DNA from: an uncultured Crocinitomix sp. | Lineage (GTDB): Bacteria > Bacteroidota > Bacteroidia > Flavobacteriales_D > Crocinitomicaceae | Direction of reading: 5' to 3' | Assembly: GCA_937136425.1 (NCBI GenBank) | Contig: CAKZON010000054.1 | Location: 47,392-111,391, forward strand | Length of the DNA: 64,000 nt | Shown: positions 43,655 through 52,587 of the stretch, piece by piece | Layout: every line of letters begins with the position of its first letter | Numbering within the stretch: position 1 is the first letter of the stretch | Notes under the pieces: model-generated | Told to the model about the DNA's origin: nothing | Database searches by the model: none | The model's input: only the letters and a program-made list of their open reading frames with translations | Program-made: the position numbers and the translations under genes

Positions 43655-43677
43655 AGTGCAGGATTACAATCCCTGAG
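43655..43677. repeat. REP-like repeat, copy 2, overlapping the end of mltG
   Basis: AGTGCAGGATTACAATCCCTGAG, same orientation as copy 1 and 65 bases away, with 18 or more matching positions but a degenerate right arm. The mltG stop (43664-43666) and its last codons lie inside. Confidence 0.6.
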
Positions 43678-44713
43678 AATTTGCATAACGATACCATTTA
43701 GCAGCGTTAGCATTGTGTTGGGCGTTAGTTTCTGCAAAATTATGTAAGCCACTTTTTCCGTCTTTTGGCGGGGCAGCGCACATAAAAATATAATTATGCT
43801 CTTCTGCATTTAAAACAGCATCCATTGCTTTTTTGCTTGACATTCTAATTGGCCCAGGAGGTAAACCTGCATATATGTATGTATTATATGGACAATCTTT
43901 TTGCATGTGAATTGTCAGTAAACGTTGTACTCCATCCAATTCATCTCCCCAACAAAACTTGGCTGTAGGATCAGACTGTAAAATAATGCCACGCTTTAAT
44001 CTGTTCAAATACAAACCTGCTATTGTTTTCCATTCAACACTATTAATACTTTGCTCGGCTTCAATTATTGATGCCAAGGTTGCAATTTCAGATTGCTGCA
44101 AATTAAGTTCTGCAGCTGCCGATTTACGTTCTTCAGTCCAAAACTTCTTATATTCATCAGCCATGCGTTGCACAAATTCCTCGGCGGTCATATCCCATTC
44201 TCCTACTTCATACGTATCAGGCAAAAACAACGCTGAAATTGTCTCCGGTCTAAATCCATATTTATCCATTGTTTCTGCCGACATTATATAAGACACCAGC
44301 TCTGTTGAATCCGCTTCAATATTTGGCGCTACCTTTCCTGCCATGTCATAGATGTCTTGACAATTATTAAACGTAATGCGGACATCCTTTATTTCTTGGT
44401 TGCCATTTTTAAAAGCATAAATTAAATTTTTAGCTTTCATCCCATTCGTCACCTCATATTTACCTGGCTCAACTTTTTCATCCGAAAAATCTAATTTACT
44501 TGCAAAGCTCTCAAAATCTGTTGCGCTAATAACACCTTCGCTATCAAGCAGACTTCCTAAATCAGACAAAGAACTACCCGAAGGCACATAAATAACTTTA
44601 CTTTCTTCATCCATTGTTATTGTAGAAAAATGCAAATCATAATAGGGTTTCCCAAATACAAATCCACCAATTCCAATTGCGACCAAAATGGCTAAAACAA
44701 TAACTTTTTTCAT
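43664..44713 (-). CDS. mltG: Endolytic murein transglycosylase MltG
   Basis: Membrane-anchored YceG/MltG lytic transglycosylase that cuts nascent glycan strands and ends polymerisation. 349 residues: N-terminal transmembrane helix (about 3-22), a LysM-like region, and the YceG catalytic domain with LASIIEAEQ (catalytic Glu), AGLYLNRL, LQSDPTAKFCWG and GLPPGPI. The final residues (SQGL) and stop are contributed by a REP-like repeat. Last gene of the five-gene minus operon, 4 bases after the acetyltransferase. Confidence 0.93.
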   Translation of the reverse strand: MKKVIVLAILVAIGIGGFVFGKPYYDLHFSTITMDEESKVIYVPSGSSLSDLGSLLDSEGVISATDFESFASKLDFSDEKVEPGKYEVTNGMKAKNLIYAFKNGNQEIKDVRITFNNCQDIYDMAGKVAPNIEADSTELVSYIMSAETMDKYGFRPETISALFLPDTYEVGEWDMTAEEFVQRMADEYKKFWTEERKSAAAELNLQQSEIATLASIIEAEQSINSVEWKTIAGLYLNRLKRGIILQSDPTAKFCWGDELDGVQRLLTIHMQKDCPYNTYIYAGLPPGPIRMSSKKAMDAVLNAEEHNYIFMCAAPPKDGKSGLHNFAETNAQHNANAAKWYRYANSQGL

Positions 44714-44717
44714 TTCT

Positions 44718-45245
44718 TTATTTTACTAATTGTTTTTGATATAAATATTGATCTACCCAATGTCCGTTGTCATTAAACCAGTCTTTATGACATCCAATAT
44801 TAACAAATCCTGAACGTTCAAAAAGTTTTCTGCTAGCTTGATTATCTCCCAAAATGCTACAATACAAGTTTCGAATCCCAACTCCATTTAAGGCATAATC
44901 AGACGTAATACTAAGCGCCTCTAATCCATAACCTTTTCCACGCATGTTTTCCACAATAAGAATTCCGACCCCCATTCTTTGGTGAATAGGTTCATAATCA
45001 AACAAATCAACACTTCCAATCGCCTCCCCTGTTTCTTGCAGACAAATCATTAATCGAATTTGTTTAATCGCAAATAAATCCTGCGCAGAATTAACATACT
45101 GGGTTATCAACTGTTTTGAAAACGGAACCCTTGTTTCGCTCACACGCCAATTTTCTGAATTATTCTCCCATTCCAACAACGTATCAGCGTCTGCAGGCTC
45201 AAGGGTGCGAAGGTAAATACTACTGCCTTTTAACATACTTTTCAT
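44718..45245 (-). CDS. GNAT family N-acetyltransferase
   Basis: RimJ/RimL-type GNAT, about 175 residues. Pattern: IYLRTLEPADADTLLEWENN at the start, acetyl-CoA-binding loop VENMRGKGYGLEAL, and the NLYCSILGDNQASRKLFERSGF C-terminal block. Start is uncertain because the frame overlaps the upstream gene; ATG at 45245 is used, with 45236 equally possible and a TTG at 45257. Acceptor unknown; antibiotic resistance or protein N-acetylation are family options. Confidence 0.83.
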   Translation of the reverse strand: MKSMLKGSSIYLRTLEPADADTLLEWENNSENWRVSETRVPFSKQLITQYVNSAQDLFAIKQIRLMICLQETGEAIGSVDLFDYEPIHQRMGVGILIVENMRGKGYGLEALSITSDYALNGVGIRNLYCSILGDNQASRKLFERSGFVNIGCHKDWFNDNGHWVDQYLYQKQLVK

Positions 45246-45729
45246 TGAGTGATTCAATGTAAGAAAAAATGGCCTTTTTAGGATAGACAGAAAGGTTAAA
45301 ATCTCCTAAATCAGTCAAATCATCTTCTAAATTCACATAGAAAGCCTGTTTAATTTTCCCTGCCAAATATAAATCTGGAATTAATTCATAAACAAATTCA
45401 GCCTTGCTTTCTGGCAAAAGACAATCTTTAATTGGATATAAGCATGTTGTTGCATTCGTATTTGCTTTTGTATACTCCCCAAACATGACATTAGGATCTG
45501 CAATTTCTCCTTTAATTTCAATTAAAATCATCTTGCGATTTGATCTGCTCAAAAAATTATAATAGGGCTGAAACAACTCACCTATAATAGATTTTTTATG
45601 TGTGAGTGAATAATATGCTCCTTTATGAACCAAAGCCAAATGTGGAATTTTTTCTGGAGAAATCAATAATAAATAACTACTGGATGGATTCAAATCCTCC
45701 AGTTTTTGTAAACCAATAACTTTAGGCAT
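45220..45729 (-). CDS. Conserved-looking hypothetical protein in the dapF-mltG operon
   Basis: 169 residues, no recognised domain, no signal peptide or membrane segment. Starts MPKVIGLQKLEDLNPSSSYL and contains HKKSIIGELFQPYYNF and RKMILIEIKGE. Overlaps dapF upstream (8 bases) and the acetyltransferase downstream. Position between a peptidoglycan-precursor enzyme and MltG suggests an envelope-linked role, which is inference only. Confidence 0.6.
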   Translation of the reverse strand: MPKVIGLQKLEDLNPSSSYLLLISPEKIPHLALVHKGAYYSLTHKKSIIGELFQPYYNFLSRSNRKMILIEIKGEIADPNVMFGEYTKANTNATTCLYPIKDCLLPESKAEFVYELIPDLYLAGKIKQAFYVNLEDDLTDLGDFNLSVYPKKAIFSYIESLNEKYVKRQ

Positions 45730-46504
45730 TAATTACTCCTTTAAATACAAACTCAGCAGGCCCTTCTAACCAAATATCAGAAAATACATCTGCCTGATTC
45801 GTTTTAACATAATGAATTTTCAATTCCCCCCCTTTGACATCAACTTTAACAACACCAGAAATTTGATCTTGTTGCAATGCGGCATAACTTAAACCACAAG
45901 CAGTTGCTCCAGTACCGCAAGCTAAAGTTTCATTTTCAACTCCACGTTCATATGTTCTAATAGCAATATGATGATCTCCTATTTCATTGATAAGGTTCAC
46001 ATTTGTGCCCTCTTCTTTAAATCGCTCTGAATATCGCACGGCCTGACCAAAGGCAATAATATCGCGTTGGTCATTTGGACGGCAATATGAAATATAATGT
46101 GGTGATCCAGTGTCTATAAAATCATCTGCTCCAATTTTTTCAATACTACCAAATTGATTCATGCCAATTTTAACCTGATCTCCTACAAGTTCTGCATTGT
46201 GCAAGCCATCTATTGCATTAAACAAAATGTCTTGCTCTACAATTCCTAAAAATTTAGCAAAAGCCACAGCACATCTTGATCCGTTTCCGCAAAAACTTTG
46301 GCTACCATCTGGATTGTAAAAATCCATTTCAAATTGGGCAGAATCACAATTCTCAATAAAAATCAACCCGTCAGAGCCAATTCCAAATCGTCGATTGCAC
46401 CAATTACGCGCAAAGGCAATTTTATCTCCATCAAATATTTTCTGACGGTTATCAATTAAGATAAAGTCATTACCTGCACCTTGATATTTATAAAAATCAA
46501 TCAT
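45722..46504 (-). CDS. dapF: Diaminopimelate epimerase
   Basis: Interconverts LL- and meso-diaminopimelate, giving the peptidoglycan cross-linking residue and lysine precursor. The two catalytic cysteines are present: Cys72 in FCGNGSRC and Cys196 in ACGTGATACG. 260 residues, with the N-terminal YQGAGNDFILID signature. Overlaps genes on both sides by 8 bases, placing it in the middle of a tightly packed operon that also includes mltG. Confidence 0.95.
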   Translation of the reverse strand: MIDFYKYQGAGNDFILIDNRQKIFDGDKIAFARNWCNRRFGIGSDGLIFIENCDSAQFEMDFYNPDGSQSFCGNGSRCAVAFAKFLGIVEQDILFNAIDGLHNAELVGDQVKIGMNQFGSIEKIGADDFIDTGSPHYISYCRPNDQRDIIAFGQAVRYSERFKEEGTNVNLINEIGDHHIAIRTYERGVENETLACGTGATACGLSYAALQQDQISGVVKVDVKGGELKIHYVKTNQADVFSDIWLEGPAEFVFKGVINA

Positions 46505-47141
46505 TTAAAACACTTGTTTTATCTACTTCGCTATAAGGTAAAAATTGTTGTGTTTCCTCTAACACATAAAAAACGGCATCATTCGACAAATAATAGGCAT
46601 CATTTTTATGATACACCGTATACTCGTATTGATCAGAAAGTCCGTATAGTATCAACGTATTTTTAGATAATTTATAGCCTGAAAAATTTAATGGAGAGCT
46701 CCAAAATTGTGCTGTCATTTCAGTTGGTAAATTTTTATTAATTCCTAATAAGTCTTTAATCACTGAATCTTTTTCAATACTTGGCTCCAAATAAATTATT
46801 GGAATACGCATTGCTGCAATTTGCTCATCTCGTTTTATACTAAGTCCTTCCTCGGTGGTAGTGTCTTTCGGGAAAATCACCTTCTTCAGCGTATCCAATA
46901 AAAAAGTCCCCTCTACAGTATCAACCTCCTCAACAACAGTATCAATAGGCGTTCTATAAACTGGCACCTCAACTCTTTCTCTCTCAACAATTGTATCGTA
47001 AACAAATTCTGTAATTCTCTCTGTTTCATTTGAAGGTATTACTACCTCATTAAAAGACTGATTAGCCCCAACAAAGTATCCAGCGATACCTCCTGCAGCA
47101 AATAGTCCTATGAAAATCAGATACTTCATTGTTTTTAGCAA
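46497..47141 (-). CDS. Membrane-anchored hypothetical protein, first gene of the dapF-mltG operon
   Basis: 214 residues: one N-terminal transmembrane helix (about 5-24) then an extracytoplasmic region rich in Glu/Val/Thr (ERERVEVPVYRTPIDTVVEE). C-terminal part (MTAQFWSSPLNFSGYKLSKN, EYTVYHKNDAYYLSN) looks like a small beta domain. No family recognised. Overlaps dapF by 8 bases, so it opens the operon. Confidence 0.6.
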   Translation of the reverse strand: MLKTMKYLIFIGLFAAGGIAGYFVGANQSFNEVVIPSNETERITEFVYDTIVERERVEVPVYRTPIDTVVEEVDTVEGTFLLDTLKKVIFPKDTTTEEGLSIKRDEQIAAMRIPIIYLEPSIEKDSVIKDLLGINKNLPTEMTAQFWSSPLNFSGYKLSKNTLILYGLSDQYEYTVYHKNDAYYLSNDAVFYVLEETQQFLPYSEVDKTSVLND

Positions 47142-47145
47142 AGCA

Positions 47146-47153
47146 CAAAGTTA
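47146..47153 (-). promoter_or_regulatory. -7 element of the dapF-mltG operon
   Basis: TAACTTTG on the minus strand, matching TAnnTTTG, a few bases before the ATG at 47141; -33 not clear. Confidence 0.4.
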
Positions 47154-47221
47154 GTAGTTATTTTAGATTTAATCATTCAAAAGAGCGCAATATTCTGCAT
47201 GCTTTATCCTTTCAATTTATG

Positions 47222-47229
47222 TAACTTTG
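47222..47229 (+). promoter_or_regulatory. -7 element of the permease gene, 4 bases before its ATG
   Basis: TAACTTTG followed by TACA and the ATG at 47234; predicts a leaderless message. Confidence 0.45.
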
Positions 47230-47233
47230 TACA

Positions 47234-48472
47234 ATGGAATTTTTAGCAAAATTCGGTTCAGCCACTTGGGACATTTTTTTACAAATGTCACCCTATTTAT
47301 TATTGGGGTTTTTATTTGCTGGAATTTTGAATGTCGTTATCAGTAAAAGGCGTGTGCAAAAGTATTTGGGTAAACGCGGACTTTGGTCTTCTGTTAAGGC
47401 GGCAATATTAGGAGTTCCATTACCTTTATGTTCTTGCGGTGTGATTCCAACAGGAATTTCCTTCCATAAAAATGGAGCGAGTAAAGGTGCCACTAATTCA
47501 TTCTTAATCTCGACCCCACAAACTGGTTTAGACTCCATTTTAATGACTTTTTCAATGATGAATATTTATTGGGCTATTTTTAGACCAATAATAGCATTTA
47601 TTACGGGAGTTTTAGGTGGTGTTGCAACTGATCAGTTGGTAAAAGAAAATCTACAACAGTCATCCGCAATTAAAACCGAAGAAGAATCTACCTCTGACAA
47701 ACCTTTGTTTTTGCGCATATTCAATTATGCTTTTATTGATTTTTTAGGAGACATTTCAAGACACTTACTGTCGGGGATTTTAATTGCAGTCTCAATTACG
47801 CTCTTTGTTCCGACAAGTTTATTTACAGAACATTTAACATACCCTTTCCTTAATATGTTAATCGTTCTCTTGGCATCAATTCCGCTTTATGTGTGCGCAA
47901 CTGGATCAGTCCCCATAGCAGCTGCATTACTTGTTGCAGGAGTAAGTCCAGGAGCTGTACTTGTATTTTTAATGGCAGGCCCTGCTACCAATGCAGCAAC
48001 AATAACTGTATTATGGAAATCAATTGGTAAGAAAGCAACACTCGTGTATTTAGGCAGTATTGTTTTTGGCGCTTTGCTATTCGGAATTTTAATTGATTAT
48101 GTATTTGATGCCCAATTATTCACAACGCAAATTACTGCGGGTAATCATGTGCATGGCGCAGGAACGGAATGGATAGCTATAATCTCTTCCTTTATTTTAA
48201 TTGGATTAATTGGTTTTGTTGAATTGAAAAAATTAATCCCAAACACCTATAAACAAACACAAATGAACACTATTTATAATGTAGAAGGAATGACGTGCAA
48301 TCATTGCAAAAGTTCCGTTGAAAAAAACCTCATGAAAATTGAGGGAATTACGGCAGTTACTGCTGATCCTAATCAAAACCTCGTTGTAGTAGAAGGCGAT
48401 AAAATATCTTCTGAAACTATTTCTGCGGTTATTGATGAATTGGGCTTTGAATACAAAGGTCAACAAGAATAG
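47234..48472 (+). CDS. SO_0444-type permease fused to an HMA metal-binding domain
   Basis: 412 residues. Eight or so membrane helices (about 1-330) of the permease family represented by SO_0444, with VPLPLCSCGVIPTG and STPQTGLDSI, the conserved thiol-rich core proposed to move Cu or Zn or other thiophilic metals. The C-terminal 70 residues are a heavy-metal-associated domain with GMTCNHCKSSVEKNL (CxxC), normally a metal-delivery domain. A transporter with its own chaperone-like tail; likely metal efflux. Specific metal unknown. Confidence 0.85.
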   Translation: MEFLAKFGSATWDIFLQMSPYLLLGFLFAGILNVVISKRRVQKYLGKRGLWSSVKAAILGVPLPLCSCGVIPTGISFHKNGASKGATNSFLISTPQTGLDSILMTFSMMNIYWAIFRPIIAFITGVLGGVATDQLVKENLQQSSAIKTEEESTSDKPLFLRIFNYAFIDFLGDISRHLLSGILIAVSITLFVPTSLFTEHLTYPFLNMLIVLLASIPLYVCATGSVPIAAALLVAGVSPGAVLVFLMAGPATNAATITVLWKSIGKKATLVYLGSIVFGALLFGILIDYVFDAQLFTTQITAGNHVHGAGTEWIAIISSFILIGLIGFVELKKLIPNTYKQTQMNTIYNVEGMTCNHCKSSVEKNLMKIEGITAVTADPNQNLVVVEGDKISSETISAVIDELGFEYKGQQE

Positions 48473-48495
48473 ATAGGCTACTTACTCATTAACAC

Positions 48496-48526
48496 AAAAA
48501 AGTCACTTCGCATTGAAGTGACTTTT
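48496..48526. terminator. Bidirectional terminator between the permease and TPR genes
   Basis: AAAAAGTCACTTC/GAAGTGACTTTTT, symmetric A and T tracts around a GCATT loop, serving both convergent genes. Confidence 0.85.
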
Positions 48527-48546
48527 TGCTTTACTAAATAATTGAA

Positions 48547-49881
48547 TTAACGAATTATAGTTTTTTCACCCCAACACTCTATTAAATACTCATCTCCTGG
48601 AGTAACGCCATTTGCAAAGCATTCTTCAGCAGTTGGAACACGATCTAAAAATTGACTATGCTTCACGTCTGCTCCCAAACTAGCGGCTTTTTTATAATAA
48701 TCATTCGCTAACCAATAATTAGCTTCTCGTTTAAAAGTAGACTCACCACAATCATTTGCAAGAGCAGCAACCGAATTCCCACACAATATCATGGCATTTT
48801 TTTGGTTTTCACCTGTCACTTTTTTTGCTGTACTAAATGTTTTTCGATATGACTTAATTTTATAATACGCTTGTGCTAGCCAGTAATTAATGTCAGATTG
48901 TTCCTCTGCAGTAGTCGAAAGTTCTAACGCTTTTAAATAGGCCTCAATTGCTTTATTAGTATTTCCATTGGTCATTTCCAAATTTCCAACGCCAACATAC
49001 CCACTAACAGTAGGTTTTAAATCTAACGAGGCATAAATATATTTGCGGTATACTTCTGTTTTTTGCACAGCAAACTTCTCTAACAGTTTAACGTGCTCAT
49101 TAATTTGCTCTAATCTAAGAACCGGATCTGCAGGCAATTGATTGAATTGCTTTTGCATTTGTTGCTCAATTAATTCAGGTTCACTAATTACCAAAACAAT
49201 ATACTTTGACAAAAAATTCTTTGCCCATTGATAATCCTTCAATTGTTTATTTTTTGTTTGAATATCTTCCTCTTCTTCATTTAAAACAATTGCTCCATTT
49301 GCATAATCTATTAAAACAAAGTAGCGTTCAAATATTTCTTTCTTCAAGGCAATTTTATCTTGTTGCGAAGCTTTGTTGTAATGATTCTGAATGAGATGTT
49401 TAAATGATAAACCGATATAACGTGCAGGCGTTTGCTGATTCAAACTATCAACTGTTTTAAACAACTCATCAATTCGAGCAACATTGGAACTTTCATTTTC
49501 TACTAAATAACCTGCATACTTTAAATTAAGTAGTGCACTTGGCGCTGCAATAAGGTTTTGTTCATAAATCCAAGGAATAGAATCAGTTACTTGTTTTCTT
49601 TCTATAGAACCTTCTTCATATACGGAGTCTCTTAAAAACTGATAGCAAAGTCGTCCATTATAGAAAAAACCATCCGTTAAATGCTTTGGACCTCCACATA
49701 CAGCATATGCCTTAAGCCAAAAGCTTCGGGCATCTTCATAAGCCCCCATTTTTAAATAAGTGTAGTAAAGACTTTTGTATCTATTACATTCATCTTCATT
49801 TGGAATTAATGATGCTGAAGAGTCTTGCGAAAAACCATTCAGCATCATTAAAAATGCGATCATAAAAGCGTTGAGTTTCAT
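48547..49881 (-). CDS. Secreted TPR-repeat protein
   Basis: 444 residues with a signal peptide (MKLNAFMIAFLMMLNGFSQ) and tetratricopeptide repeats: a block near 28-65 (YLKMGAYEDARSFWLKAYAVC) and a stronger series at about 300-420 (AIEAYLKALELSTTAEEQSDINYWLAQAY split over two helices; ANYWLANDYYKKAASLGA). A scaffold in the periplasm or at the outer membrane; partners unknown. Confidence 0.75.
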   Translation of the reverse strand: MKLNAFMIAFLMMLNGFSQDSSASLIPNEDECNRYKSLYYTYLKMGAYEDARSFWLKAYAVCGGPKHLTDGFFYNGRLCYQFLRDSVYEEGSIERKQVTDSIPWIYEQNLIAAPSALLNLKYAGYLVENESSNVARIDELFKTVDSLNQQTPARYIGLSFKHLIQNHYNKASQQDKIALKKEIFERYFVLIDYANGAIVLNEEEEDIQTKNKQLKDYQWAKNFLSKYIVLVISEPELIEQQMQKQFNQLPADPVLRLEQINEHVKLLEKFAVQKTEVYRKYIYASLDLKPTVSGYVGVGNLEMTNGNTNKAIEAYLKALELSTTAEEQSDINYWLAQAYYKIKSYRKTFSTAKKVTGENQKNAMILCGNSVAALANDCGESTFKREANYWLANDYYKKAASLGADVKHSQFLDRVPTAEECFANGVTPGDEYLIECWGEKTIIR

Positions 49882-50109
49882 ACGTTAAATTTTAAAACCG
49901 AATGACCTTTTCATTAGAAAATTCGATTTTGGTTACTATTGTTTGCGATAGTTTTTAACGCACAAAGGCTATGCCATACCCTTTAGATATGTATAAAAAT
50001 TAAATAAAAATGAAACAGTCAATAATTAAGCAGACAACCATTCCATTTTTATCGTTGTAATTAGATTAGAACCCAATTCAATTATCGCATAACAACAAAA
50101 CTTAACTAA

Positions 50110-51651
50110 ATGAAACTTCTACTTATTCTTTTCACATTTATAATAGGTGCTTCAGCCCAAGCACAATTCTCAAAAACCTATTCACTGCATAAAAGTGTCA
50201 ACATTGGTACTCCTATAACAATGATTGAAACGTCTGATAATGGTTTTGTATTTGCAGCAGATCGCAACAATGACGAACTGCATTTTGTTAAATTAGATTC
50301 TGATGGAGAAATTTCTTGGGCAAAAATTTTGGAAGGTAGATATATAAGCGCATATCATGGTATTATTGAAAGTGCTAACGGCGATTATTTTTTATCTGCC
50401 ACTGTTATAGACTCAAGCTATCTAGATCTGAACCGAAAACATAGAGTATATAAACTAAGTGGTGAAGGAGAACTCTACTGGGCCAAAGACATACAAAGGT
50501 CTGCAGATTTCACAAATTCAGCAAGAATCGAAGAGATTGATGGCCATATATTTGTTATTGGATTTTATTTAGACGAATCTCACAGCTACTGTATGAGTAT
50601 TACAAAAATGGATTTAGACGGCGAGTTAAGTTGGCAGAAATCATATAAAGATTCAACAAATAACCTATTTCCGTCTAGTTCTCTTGTTACTCCTACTGGT
50701 GAACTCATAATTGCTGGCAAAATAAATAAACATGGATTCATTTGCAAACTCAACAATTCAGGAGATGTTCTTTGGTACAAATTTCTTGAAGAAGGCTTTT
50801 ACTTTAAAATTAATGAAATTAAACTTTCAGCAAATAATGAAATTTTAATGGTTGGAACTTCCAGAGAATCCAACTCATGTTTTGTGACATATCATGTTTT
50901 TGCTGCTAGGTTTACGTTAGACGGAAATCAGGTTTGGGGTAACCACTATGCAAATTCTGATTTTTCTGAATTTGGCTATTCCATAAACGAAACAATTGAT
51001 GACGGACTAATTATAACGGCAAGTCAAAGAGAATATACCAATAGTAACACTTGGTATTCCCAGCTCATTAAAACTAACGCTTCAGGCCTAATAGAATGGT
51101 CAAGCTATTTAAGACCAGATGACTTTTCGCTGCCATTGTCAAGTGTAACTAATGCGGAGGGCGAATTGACAATTTTAGGGATTAATGGAATCTCTACAAA
51201 TGATGAAGATTCACAATACATGCTAACGCGCACTTCTAATAGTTTCGAAACCACATGCGCCCAATCAGATGCTAGTTATTGGTCAGAACCATTTGAGACA
51301 GGAGATTTCCTTAGCCTTTCAGTAGAGGATTTCATGCAAATTAATGACATCTCACAAAATATTCGAGAAACAACAATCACCTCTACTTATCTATGCTCTA
51401 CTCTAAGCACAGACAACTCAATAATTAAAAACACTAGTAATCAAGCTAATGTTTATCCAAATCCTACGTTAGGGAGAATTAATTTTATAAACTCTCCTTT
51501 AAAAGTAGTTATAACGGATCTATCAGGCAGAGTAATTGTGAAATACAAAACTTGTAATTCAATTGATATTTCTGATTTACCTAATGGAATGTACTTGATT
51601 GTTCAAGAATTTGAAAACCACACATTGGTAGATCGACTTCTGAAAGAATAA
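50110..51651 (+). CDS. T9SS-secreted beta-propeller protein
   Basis: 513 residues with signal peptide (ending QAQF, about 19), repeats of the SW(Q/A)K motif family (ISWAKILEG, LYWAKDIQ, LSWQKSYK, VLWYKFLEE, QVWGNHYA) that form a propeller of the kind common in Bacteroidota secreted proteins, and a C-terminal type A sorting domain (VYPNPTLGRINF ... DLPNGMYLI ... VDRLLKE). Exported by the type IX system. Convergent with the L,D-transpeptidase gene (13 bases). Confidence 0.82.
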   Translation: MKLLLILFTFIIGASAQAQFSKTYSLHKSVNIGTPITMIETSDNGFVFAADRNNDELHFVKLDSDGEISWAKILEGRYISAYHGIIESANGDYFLSATVIDSSYLDLNRKHRVYKLSGEGELYWAKDIQRSADFTNSARIEEIDGHIFVIGFYLDESHSYCMSITKMDLDGELSWQKSYKDSTNNLFPSSSLVTPTGELIIAGKINKHGFICKLNNSGDVLWYKFLEEGFYFKINEIKLSANNEILMVGTSRESNSCFVTYHVFAARFTLDGNQVWGNHYANSDFSEFGYSINETIDDGLIITASQREYTNSNTWYSQLIKTNASGLIEWSSYLRPDDFSLPLSSVTNAEGELTILGINGISTNDEDSQYMLTRTSNSFETTCAQSDASYWSEPFETGDFLSLSVEDFMQINDISQNIRETTITSTYLCSTLSTDNSIIKNTSNQANVYPNPTLGRINFINSPLKVVITDLSGRVIVKYKTCNSIDISDLPNGMYLIVQEFENHTLVDRLLKE

Positions 51652-51664
51652 CGCTGTAAAATAA

Positions 51665-52441
51665 TTACGTCCAAATGAAATCTTCAAGATATTTGTTGCG
51701 ATTCAAATACTTAGAATATCGCTTATAAGAACGACTTGGATAATAAATATAAAGACAAGAACCTTCTTTAATCCAATCAACAACTTGGTGGAAGTTTTCA
51801 TACGGCATAGCTGGGCAACCATACGAACGTCCCAGTGCTCCGTTTTTTTCAAGAAATTCGTAAGTAGCATATTCGGCTCCGTGCATTACCACTCCCCTGC
51901 TACTAGCATGACTATTAGAATGCTCCATCCCATCTAATCGCAATGCCAAATCATATTTACCTGTGTAAGTAGATGTTGTTACATAAAAACCAAGGCTGCT
52001 TTGTCTAGAATTATTTTCATTTGAAAAATTACGCGCAAATAACCGTCCGCTATTTACACCATGTGCTACAACACTTTTATATAAAATTTGACGATTACAT
52101 AAATCAATAATATACAGCCGTTTTTTGCTTGACGCTTTTGAAAAATCAATTACGGTCAGAACTTCTTTACGCTTGAGCTTTTCATACTTATCTAGGTTAT
52201 GATAACCTGTCATAGCCTGTTCAAAAGCCGTATATAAAAGATTAGTATCCCCTAACTCTTCATATAAACTAGACACATAAGCACTAAAATTTGATTCAGC
52301 TTCCGTACGAATAGAATCAACAGCTAATAATGCCGCGTAATCCATTTCTATATTCGACTTTTCAGTACCAAGACTAATTGATGAAAAGCCAATGAAAGCG
52401 ATCAAAAAAAGCACGAACTTTTTTTGTTTCCTTGCAAACAT
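51665..52441 (-). CDS. L,D-transpeptidase catalytic-domain protein
   Basis: YkuD-like murein L,D-transpeptidase family protein, 258 residues from ATG at 52441 (a GTG at 52480 would precede the signal). A signal/membrane segment (about 7-25) is followed by a catalytic region with VMHGAEYA (His) and SYGCPAMPYE (Cys nucleophile in SxGCPA). It would form 3-3 cross-links or attach proteins to peptidoglycan. Divergent from prfC. Confidence 0.85.
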   Translation of the reverse strand: MFARKQKKFVLFLIAFIGFSSISLGTEKSNIEMDYAALLAVDSIRTEAESNFSAYVSSLYEELGDTNLLYTAFEQAMTGYHNLDKYEKLKRKEVLTVIDFSKASSKKRLYIIDLCNRQILYKSVVAHGVNSGRLFARNFSNENNSRQSSLGFYVTTSTYTGKYDLALRLDGMEHSNSHASSRGVVMHGAEYATYEFLEKNGALGRSYGCPAMPYENFHQVVDWIKEGSCLYIYYPSRSYKRYSKYLNRNKYLEDFIWT

Positions 52442-52587
52442 GGCCGCAAATATAGCAAAAACGCTTATTTTTGCCAGCACTCGCGTTGAAAACGCGTGAA
52501 TTTTAACATTTTTTCGTAGTAATAGGGAAAGAACTTAATGCTTTTAAAGCATATTTAAATCCCAAATGAAAAGCGCCAATTATTAGC

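Noticed and set aside
52482..52496. Hairpin CGCGTT-GAA-AACGCG between the L,D-transpeptidase and prfC
   Set aside because: No T run on either side and only six pairs; possibly an operator but too weak to claim.
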